The notes beneath the pieces were generated by a model, which was not told where the DNA came from, searched no databases, and saw only the letters and a program-made list of their open reading frames with translations. Position numbers and translations under genes: made by a program. From positions 51,303,384 to 51,367,383 of the forward strand of contig CP154955.1 in the NCBI GenBank assembly GCA_039621445.1: a DNA stretch of 64,000 nt, in the 5' to 3' direction. Each line of letters begins with the position of its first letter. Within the stretch, counting starts at the first letter, position 1. Below, in pieces: positions 60,831-64,000 of the stretch. The stretch is from Euglena gracilis. Its lineage: Eukaryota; Euglenida; Euglenophyceae; Euglenales.

Positions 60831-61950
60831 CATGCGTGCATGTACATGTGTGTTTATGAGAAAACCGCAAATGTGAGTCAGGGTGGTCCCTAATTAATGA
60901 ACTAAATAAAAAACTGTGTCCTGTTACAGGGATAATGGGTGAAAAGCTCCATCTCGGGGCGAAAAAGGTCGACATCGAAAAAAAAAAATGATTTCTGGAA
61001 CCTTGGACCATCGCCTATCCATCAAAAACATCAAAAAACCCTGTCTTCAAACTTTTTCAATTTCCACAGGGCTTTATGAAAGCAACTGTTGAAAATTTAA
61101 AGCAAGGCAAACAAAATAAACAGAAAGTGAATGAGAATGAGCTTTTTTCGAAAAAGGGTGTTGCAGGGGAGAAACACAACCGCATCAAAAGCAACCAAAG
61201 CACAATTCCGAGAGCATTCTCGAATCAAAGACATTCTCGCTCGTTCGAGACAGAATAATCATTCTATTCACCATCCCTCAAAAGGGCCACTTTCTGCATC
61301 AACAAGAAGGCCATCGTCCTGCCCCACATATCACATGGCAAGTCCCGGGGGCACACGCCGCGAACACACCCCCGTGAAATGCGCGCTTTCCCCCGCGGGG
61401 GACACACCCCGCCGGCCAGCAGCGGAACACTCCCCCGAGTTGTTGCAGGTCTGTATGGGAAGGCCTGGTGGGGGCCCACCCACCACAACATTTTCACATA
61501 TTTTTTTAAAAAAAAATCCACCCAGCACCAACGGCTCCGGGGAAATTTTGGGGGGGTCGAAAATTGGTGCTCCCGGAAATATGGAGGAGGTAGGGGGGTC
61601 GACCCCCACCCACCACCCTGGCTGTTTGGCCGATTCCCATACTGCTCCCCCGGGACACACACACACCGGGCAGGTGCTGCTCCAGGGCCTCGATGCCCTT
61701 CAGCTGCGTGCAGTACTGCGGCCAGGGCGGGGAGGCCTCGGGCAGGCGGTGCTTGAAGCGGTCGAGGGCGATCAGCCCGAACTGCTCCATCTTGGGGGTC
61801 ACCGGCCGGGCGATGGCTTGGAGCACGTACCTGCGCCACAGGTATTGTGTATGTGTGGCACGGTGTGGTGTGTGTGTTGTGGGTGTTTGTGTGTGTGTCC
61901 ATGTGTGTGTGAGTGTGTGGTGCGTGTGTGTGTGTGTATGTTCGCACAGC

Positions 61951-61981
<31 letters not shown>

Positions 61982-63395
61982 GTGCGTGCGTGGTCTGGTG
62001 TGGTGTGGTGTGGTGTGGTGTGGTGTGGTGTGGTGAGGTGCGGTGCGGTGCGGTGTGGTGTGGTGTGGTGTGGTGTGGTGTGGTGTGGTGTGGTGTGGTG
62101 TGGTGTGGTGTGGTGTGGTGTGCTGTGGTGTGAGACGCCACGCCATGCCACGCCATACCACGCCACGCCACACCACACCACACCACGCCACGCCACACCA
62201 CACCACACCACACCACACGCCATGCCACACCACGCCACGCCATACCATACCACACCACACCATGCCACACCACACCACACGCCGCGCCACACCACGCCAC
62301 GCCACGCCACACCACGCCACGCCACACCACGCCACGCCACACCACACCACACCACACCACACCACACCACACCACACCACACCACACCACACCACACCAC
62401 ACCACACCACACCACACCACACCACACCACACCACACCACACCACACCACACCACGCCACACCACACCACGCCACGCCATACCACACCACACCACACCAC
62501 GCCACACCACACCACACGCCACGCCACGCCATACCACGCCACTCCACGCCACGACACACCACGCCACGCCACGCCACGCCATACCATACCACACCATGCC
62601 ACGCCACACCACACCACACCACACCACACGCCATACCACACCACACCACACCACACCACACCACACGCCACACCACACCACACCACACCACACCATGCCA
62701 CACCACACCACACGCCACGCCACGCCATACCACACCACGCACATACGCACATACACGGGTGTTTGGCCGACCAAGAACCTGATGTTGTGGGGCTGCGTGA
62801 ACGTGTATGTGTATGTGTATGTGTACGTGCATTGTATGTGTATGTGCATGTGGATGTGTGTGTATGTGTGTGTATGCGTATGTGTGTGTGTGTGCGCGCA
62901 TATGTGCCGGGGAGTGCCACAAACAGCGGCCGGCGCAGGTCGCGCAGCAGCGGGAGCGCCAGCTCGCGCTGCAGCGGTGGCCGGGCCACGGCGGCTGCCC
63001 CGGCTCCGGCGCCCCCCGGGGGCCCACTGGCCTGCAGCAGGCTGATGAGGAGCGTGTCTGGGCCAGGCTTCTGTTTAGGACCCCCCGGGCGGGTCGACCC
63101 CGGGCCCACTGACCCCGGGGGGGGGGGGGCACCTACCCAGCCCAGCACAGGACACCCGGCATGCCGGATACCCAAAAAAAAATCGGGCCATTAAATGGCA
63201 TTTCCCAAAAATTTTCTCAATTTCTCAAAAAAAAATTCTGGAGCGTCGCGCCACAGGTCAGACCTGGGCCTCTGGCCAAGGGGAGACCAACCCACCCCCG
63301 GCCCGGGGGCCCAGTTAAAAAGAAGTCTGGTCCGGGCACGACTTGCACGGCGCCTCAAACACCTTCCGGACCTGAGGCTGGTGGCCCCTCTCCGC
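38247..63395 (-). CDS. NOT1: NOT1/CNOT1, scaffold subunit of the CCR4-NOT deadenylase complex (20 exons found, partial)
   Basis: NOT1 is the large cytoplasmic scaffold that docks CAF1/CCR4 deadenylases, CAF40 and NOT2/NOT3 for poly(A) shortening and translational repression. About 750 residues can be assembled. Exons at 63.4-60.4 kb cover the region ahead of the MIF4G domain; 57.4-50.9 kb the CAF1-binding MIF4G domain ([48 protein letters not shown]); 48.9-45.7 kb a Ser/Pro/Gly linker; 42.7-38.2 kb DUF3819 ([20 protein letters not shown]). Splice phases agree along the chain, which strongly supports a single transcript. The 5' part is off the right edge. The Not1 domain that ends the human protein was not found below 38.2 kb. 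No paralogue would fit better. Confidence 0.93.
38349..39821. mobile_element. 1.47-kb hAT-like element with TTATTCCGG arrays
   Basis: The first and last 24 bases are perfect inverted repeats beginning CAGGGGCAGGGAGATATTCC. CTATATG abuts both ends (38342-38348, 39822-39828). Arrays of TTATTCCGG lie just inside each end (38388-38460, 39708-39797), in the same orientation. The interior has no long reading frame but repeats ATTGCACCAYGGCGCAA. It sits in the NOT1 intron between 40261 and 38284. Confidence 0.88.
38945..39145 (+). repeat. Dispersed repeat inside the 1.47-kb element
   Basis: Matches 2565-2760 in inverse orientation; the predicted peptides share SQSLK..., W.HS.GFK and related motifs, so it may once have been coding. 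Confidence 0.6.
39882..40011. repeat. Inverted repeat built from TTAGGG-like sequence
   Basis: About 30 bp arms: TTATTGATGGAATAGG then TTTAGGGTTAGGG on the left, CCTAACCCTAACCCTATTC then TATCAATAA on the right. Directly follows the 1.47-kb element. Confidence 0.8.
40261..40414 (-). CDS. NOT1: NOT1 exon: DUF3819, [20 protein letters not shown]
   Basis: [39 protein letters not shown]: near-identical layout to LV.KDFALDSEE.R.R.AA...LTAGMAMITCREPL. Acceptor ctatgcag; GT donor after GDG. Confidence 0.96.
40453..40599. repeat. Pentanucleotide microsatellite (ACACA)n
   Basis: About 29 uninterrupted ACACA units just upstream of a NOT1 exon acceptor. Confidence 0.95.
40857..40966 (-). CDS. NOT1: NOT1 exon: DUF3819, [20 protein letters not shown]
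   Basis: [20 protein letters not shown] then IACTTTR closely matches the invariant ..DRAI.EI...V.RSV.IA..TT of NOT1 DUF3819. Acceptor gctgcag, donor gtgtgt into a microsatellite. Confidence 0.95.
41120..41695. repeat. Three diverged tandem copies of a 140-170 bp unit
   Basis: GGGTTGGCGGCCCAAAACGG, GCGCTGGCGGGTCGAAAA, TCATTTTCGGCTC and CCGGGAGGCCAAAAAACATC recur at about 41.15, 41.30 and 41.46 kb. Confidence 0.75.
42215..42412. repeat. Dispersed repeat, inverted copy of 59160-59345
   Basis: Read in reverse it gives the same series: CCAACAATTCC, AATTGCCAATTTCGGGGGG, GACTTTTGGCAAG, GCAAACCACCCAAAAACTG. Confidence 0.7.
42412..42450. repeat. (GT)n microsatellite
   Basis: GT run in the intron after the NOT1 exon at 42642-42712; an AC run at 42886-42937 lies on its other side. 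Confidence 0.9.
42642..42712 (-). CDS. NOT1: NOT1 exon: [19 protein letters not shown]
   Basis: Start of the CAF40-binding region: [16 protein letters not shown], comparable to PLFQAHPQLK. Acceptor cccctgcag; the chosen GT donor (gtgcta) gives phase 0, which fits the next exon. The boundary could also lie a few codons later. Confidence 0.7.
42960..43095. repeat. CAA/CAG run, CCAAGCACCTATAGT and (CATTTTCGGC)n
   Basis: The unit CCAAGCACCTATAGT beside a trinucleotide run and a 10-bp CATTTTCGGC array recurs inverted at 44925-45105. Confidence 0.75.
43568..43665. repeat. Direct repeat copy 1 flanking the transposase remnant
   Basis: TTTTCTGAAATGTCATCGAA through GGTGGTTCTTTGAGCAGCAT; copy 2 is at 44703-44800, same orientation, roughly 85-90% identical by eye. 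Confidence 0.75.
43666..43875 (-). pseudogene. Remnant of a hAT-type transposase C-terminus
   Basis: The minus frame ending at a stop contains [17 protein letters not shown] then [12 protein letters not shown], fitting the hAT dimerisation signature (..ERxFS...I.T..R..L). Codon use is A/T-rich, unlike the host exons. Upstream the frame runs into an 18-bp tandem repeat, so the catalytic part is missing. Assignment rests on this short motif only. Confidence 0.5.
43870..44325. repeat. 18-bp minisatellite (CATCTTGTCCAGCATCTG)n
   Basis: About 25 variable copies of an 18-bp unit, open in several frames because the unit is a multiple of three. Contiguous with the transposase remnant. Confidence 0.85.
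44703..44800. repeat. Direct repeat copy 2 flanking the transposase remnant
   Basis: TTTTCTGAAATGCCATCAAA through GGTGGTTCTTTGAGCAGCAT, matching 43568-43665. May be the remains of a duplicated transposon segment. Confidence 0.75.
44920..45106. repeat. (CATTTTCGGC)n, ACTATAGGTGCTTGG and (CAA)n
   Basis: Inverted partner of 42960-43095; about ten units of the 10-mer and about 15 CAA triplets. Confidence 0.8.
45196..45295. repeat. (ACGC/ATGC)n microsatellite
   Basis: Tetranucleotide array in a NOT1 intron. Confidence 0.9.
45588..45695. repeat. Pentanucleotide microsatellite (ACTCA)n
   Basis: About 20 perfect ACTCA units, preceded by (AC)n at 45529-45582, in a NOT1 intron beside exon 45721-45836. 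Confidence 0.95.
45721..45836 (-). CDS. NOT1: NOT1 linker exon: [20 protein letters not shown]
   Basis: Gly/Pro/Phe-rich. Acceptor ccgacag (or cag 3 nt later, 45833), donor CCGG/gtatgt. Phases fit before and after. The acceptor is preceded by a short C-rich repeat and the donor opens into an AC/(ACTCA)n microsatellite. Confidence 0.72.
46466..46533. mobile_element. Small foldback, CCCAATGAAC ends
   Basis: TGCCCAATGAACGTCC ... GGTGTTCATTGGGC enclose GGACCGTCGAGATTGTCGC. Inverted copy at 15650-15717. Confidence 0.7.
46620..46800. repeat. AT-rich (AATAATAT)n tract
   Basis: Low-complexity A/T in a NOT1 intron; similar tracts at 55110-55250 and 63470-63660. Confidence 0.85.
47152..47298 (-). CDS. 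NOT1: NOT1 linker exon: Pro/Thr/Ser-rich, [20 protein letters not shown]
   Basis: 48 codons, Pro/Thr-rich then [12 protein letters not shown]. Acceptor ggtccgcag, donor GGC/gttcac; both phases match neighbours and third positions are G/C. Confidence 0.74.
47995..48168 (-). CDS. NOT1: NOT1 linker exon: Ser/Pro/Gly-rich, [15 protein letters not shown]
   Basis: 57 codons in the only frame with near-complete G/C third positions. Low-complexity Ser/Pro/Gly sequence like the linker between MIF4G and DUF3819 in homologues. Acceptor ttggag, GC donor CCCG/gctcca. Confidence 0.7.
48795..48907 (-). CDS. NOT1: NOT1 linker exon: [20 protein letters not shown]
   Basis: 37 codons with strong G/C at third positions, then a Ser/Asn run. 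Not alignable, as expected of the variable linker; included because acceptor cgcag, donor gtgggg and phases (0 in, 2 out) join both neighbours. Confidence 0.72.
49120..49896. mobile_element. Family A element with a long interior or nested insertion
   Basis: 777 bp in a NOT1 intron. Begins CGGGGTTTTTTAAAG, ends ACTTAAAAAAAAAAACCCTG; palindromic octamer GTCCGGAC at 49112-49119 and 49897-49904. 49215-49680 does not match the other copies and may be a later insertion. Confidence 0.65.
49953..50150. mobile_element. Family A fragment, left end only
   Basis: Starts CAGGGGTTTTTAAGACC and carries the same core and GC stem-loop (50054-50076) as the full copies, but breaks off without a right terminal repeat. 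Confidence 0.6.
50655..50830. repeat. (AC)n microsatellite
   Basis: AC with AACAC interruptions, in the intron after NOT1 exon 50944-51102. Confidence 0.95.
50944..51102 (-). CDS. NOT1: NOT1 exon: [20 protein letters not shown]
   Basis: 53 codons: [18 protein letters not shown] then a charged helix [15 protein letters not shown], matching DLKLNLKFEIEVLCKNL at the end of the MIF4G domain. Acceptor cccccgcag, GT donor after AAPG. Confidence 0.96.
51169..51614. mobile_element. hAT-like element, family E, in a NOT1 intron
   Basis: 446 bp. CAGGCTTTTGCTTAAGG ... CCTTAAGCAAAAGCCTG perfect inverted repeats; perfect octamer GTCCACAC at 51161-51168 and 51615-51622. Lies 67 bp upstream of a NOT1 exon; contains the GC stem at 51325-51346. 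Confidence 0.9.
51857..52149. mobile_element. hAT-like MITE, family D
   Basis: 293 bp in a NOT1 intron. CAGGCTGTTTTTTTACC ... ACTAAAATACAGCCTG; flanks CTCCCAGG (51849-51856) and CTCCCGGG (52150-52157), 7/8. Confidence 0.85.
53126..53249 (-). CDS. NOT1: NOT1 exon: [20 protein letters not shown]
   Basis: [20 protein letters not shown] and [14 protein letters not shown] are nearly collinear with human FVAKVLESS...VVFRPPNPW. Acceptor tattaag, donor CAG/gtgtgg. The first residues GRPLGPP look extra relative to homologues. Confidence 0.96.
53791..53883 (-). CDS. NOT1: NOT1 exon: [20 protein letters not shown]
   Basis: [17 protein letters not shown] and MIAVVA match NKPILHTDLDVKSLLLEA...YVVPF. Acceptor tgtgcag. 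A GC donor AGCCG/gcgccc fits the phase of the next exon; other GT/GC positions a few codons earlier are possible. Confidence 0.9.
54085..54245. repeat. (TATACA)n microsatellite
   Basis: Degenerate TATACA/TATATG array in a NOT1 intron. Confidence 0.85.
54281..54302. repeat. Short TTAGGG-like tract
   Basis: GGTTAGGATTAGGGTTAGGG beside a TATACA microsatellite. Confidence 0.6.
54889..55037 (-). CDS. NOT1: NOT1 exon: KALIASDRI...[18 protein letters not shown]
   Basis: The most conserved MIF4G part: [34 protein letters not shown]. 149 nt, acceptor aacacag, donor gtgtgc. Confidence 0.96.
55764..55830 (-). CDS. NOT1: NOT1 exon: [20 protein letters not shown]
   Basis: [20 protein letters not shown] then DLE, equivalent to SIEPNFHSLYSNFLDTL. 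Acceptor cactgcag; GC donor CTGGAG/gccagg. Confidence 0.92.
56327..56386 (-). CDS. NOT1: NOT1 exon: [16 protein letters not shown]
   Basis: [14 protein letters not shown] matches the ...W.SQYLVMKR segment of the MIF4G domain. Acceptor ttttgcag, donor gttgta, 60 nt, phases agree. Confidence 0.92.
56892..56993 (-). CDS. NOT1: NOT1 exon: MIF4G start, [20 protein letters not shown]
   Basis: [19 protein letters not shown] and NTAGELKR align with ENIQEKI.FI.NNLSQSN...K..ELK. Acceptor aaaacag, donor gtgcgt, both phases fit. Confidence 0.9.
57236..57352 (-). CDS. NOT1: NOT1 exon: Pro-rich then [20 protein letters not shown]
   Basis: [20 protein letters not shown] aligns with ..INTTNIDTLL.... before the MIF4G domain. 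Start at an aag acceptor (or cag, 57356); GC donor AGCGG/gcttct, phase 2, matching the next exon. Confidence 0.82.
58498..58932. mobile_element. Foldback element, ATAAGACCCCCC family
   Basis: Begins GTAAACCCCCCCCCAAAAAA and ends AAGTCTTATTTGGGGGG, a diverged relative of the GTTATTTGGGG family; contains GGCGCGAAGCGCTG. Confidence 0.6.
59137..59345. repeat. Dispersed repeat (GGAATTGTTGGTGAAAA), TATAAAC ends
   Basis: GGTTTATAGGTG, GGCTTTATAGGATCC, GGAATTGTTGGTGAAAAGCC, then ATTGGCAATTTTTGGCAAAT. Inverted copy at 42215-42412; partial copy at 13735-13830. Confidence 0.7.
60438..60522 (-). CDS. NOT1: NOT1 exon: [19 protein letters not shown]
   Basis: Acceptor ccctgccag; phase joins the previous exon as [12 protein letters not shown], equivalent to HHLQEYIEYG. 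The rest is Ser/Pro-rich as in homologues. The 3' end is placed at a GC donor (CA/gcccac) because it phases with the next exon; this end is uncertain. Confidence 0.7.
60570..60852. repeat. (GT)n/(GTGG)n microsatellite
   Basis: Lies just upstream (in transcription) of a NOT1 exon. Confidence 0.95.
60965..61075. repeat. Dispersed repeat, diverged copy
   Basis: GACATCGAAAAAAAAAAATG, CTGGAACCTTGGACCATCGC, in the order seen at 34.2 kb. Confidence 0.55.
61667..61830 (-). CDS. NOT1: NOT1 exon: [18 protein letters not shown]...ALDRFKHRL
   Basis: Clear match to RYVLEALRKP...KM..FGI.ALDRFK.RL...PQYC of CNOT1: [37 protein letters not shown]. Acceptor tggcgcag and donor gtgtgt, flanked by microsatellite. 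Confidence 0.93.
61855..62745. repeat. Long (GTGGT)n then (ACCAC)n array
   Basis: GT-rich to 61990, (GTGGT)n to about 62125, then (ACCAC)n with ACGCC/ATGCC variants to 62740. The strand switch near 62130 makes it a large potential foldback. Six-frame open reading here reflects the 5-bp period only. Confidence 0.95.
62925..63067 (-). CDS. NOT1: NOT1 exon: [10 protein letters not shown]...[16 protein letters not shown]
   Basis: Starts with CCTG after agaag, then a copy of the 8-bp duplication, then [14 protein letters not shown], a Gly/Ala stretch and [17 protein letters not shown]. The donor gtttgt in phase 2 fits the next exon ([10 protein letters not shown]). Relative to human CNOT1, up to about 250 residues expected between these motifs are not seen. 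Confidence 0.72.
63064..63329. mobile_element. Decayed hAT-like element acting as a NOT1 intron
   Basis: 266 bp, plus ends CAGGCTTCTGTTTAGG and TTAAAAAGAAGTCTG. Flanks 63056-63063 GTCTGGGC and 63330-63337 GTCCGGGC differ at one base. Same geometry as the MYST case (CAG + CCTG + octamer = 15 nt kept). Interior is C/G-run rich. Confidence 0.72.
63327..63395 (-). CDS. NOT1: NOT1 exon: [15 protein letters not shown]
   Basis: Acceptor cttccgcag. 23 codons including [12 protein letters not shown], resembling helical-repeat motifs (..CP..LL..L) when joined to the next exon. Ends in CAG contributed by an inserted element; the next bases are AC rather than GC or GT, so the donor is non-standard or mutated. 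Confidence 0.7.
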
Positions 63396-64000
63396 CTGCG
63401 GAAGGGGAGGGAGGGAAGCCACCCCCGTGTCAGATTATGTTAGATTCCACGTTTTATGTCTCCTAAAAGTCGAATATAACGTAAATGAATAAATAAATAA
63501 TCATAAAAAATTTAAAAAATAAATAAGTATTAATAAAAAAAGTATAAAATAAATAATAATGGCATCATCACATGATAATTCAATTTCAATATATATATTT
63601 ATCATAATATCTATATATGTCAAAATAGATAGATTTTCAATATGTATTTATCATAAAAAGTATTGTGATTTCTGATACATATGGCCTACGAGGTTATGGC
63701 ATGCATCACAACTATGCCATGCATTCATTAATGGATATCATGGTAAATTTTTGTAAACGCCAACCCACCTCCCAGCAAACCCGTATAGAAAGCACAAAAC
63801 TTCAAAACACAGGCAAAAACCTGTGACATCCACTTCTGATGAAATCACGGGTTGAACAGACTAAAGTTAAAAATTCTTCTTTGAGAAGGCATTTTACAGA
63901 ATTTTTTGTCATGTTTTGCAAAAAGAAAATTAAAAAATGAAAAAAAAAGTATGGACAATGTGGATTCTGCCAAATCAACCAAAACCAAAAGTGTCTGACT
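63396..64000. other. NOT1 intron running off the right edge
   Basis: AT-rich, no exon seen; upstream NOT1 exons must lie beyond the window. Confidence 0.6.

Noticed and set aside
61264-63132. A 622-codon minus-strand open frame, rich in Gly/Val/Trp/Cys
   Set aside because: Almost all of it is the (ACCAC)n/(GTGGT)n array; a 5-bp repeat without stops stays open in several frames. Only the ends overlap real NOT1 exons, in other frames.

Overview
The window is nuclear DNA from a eukaryote with large, repeat-loaded introns. Short GC-rich exons (about 25-185 nt, third codon positions almost all G or C) sit every few hundred bases to several kilobases in AT-rich or C/G-run-rich filler packed with microsatellites. 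About thirty introns can be placed by protein similarity plus reading phase; roughly two thirds begin with GT and about nine begin with GC, nearly all ending in AG. Long introns, frequent GC-AG splicing, two neighbouring genes on one strand and many small inverted-repeat transposons suggest a unicellular alga or protist (dinoflagellate or haptophyte are my leading guesses). The sequence alone does not settle the lineage, and no bacterial, organellar, rRNA or tRNA feature was recognised.

Two genes are recognisable, both on the minus strand. (1) 22345-3004: a MYST-family histone acetyltransferase of Tip60/Esa1 type, read right to left as a basic N-terminal exon, chromo-barrel (four exons), linker, C2HC zinc finger and acetyl-CoA-binding catalytic domain. 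Its first and last exons were not found. (2) 63395-38247: NOT1/CNOT1, the scaffold of the CCR4-NOT mRNA deadenylase. Twenty exons cover the region before and including the CAF1-binding MIF4G domain, a Ser/Pro/Gly-rich linker and most of the DUF3819 (CAF40-binding) domain. The 5' part lies beyond the right edge, and the C-terminal Not1 domain was not recognised anywhere.

Between and inside the genes lies a dense population of non-autonomous DNA transposons. Several families start CAGG or CAGAC, end with the inverted complement, and are flanked by 8-bp target-site duplications, the hallmark of the hAT superfamily. A decayed hAT-type transposase C-terminus lies at 43666-43875. One element (4118-4375) is inserted inside MYST coding sequence and appears to be removed as an intron, using splice sites in its own inverted repeats. 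The inferred splice leaves exactly 15 nt (8-bp duplication plus 7 nt of element ends), so the frame survives. A second, more decayed case is in NOT1 (63064-63329). This transposon-to-intron ('introner') system is the main discovery candidate. A recurring GC stem-loop shared by several families is a second.

Layout: 1-3003 downstream repeats; 3004-22345 MYST gene; 22346-38246 no assignable gene, many repeats and a few unexplained open frames; 38247-63395 NOT1, with a 1.47-kb inverted-repeat element (38349-39821) and the hAT remnant in introns; 63396-64000 AT-rich intron.
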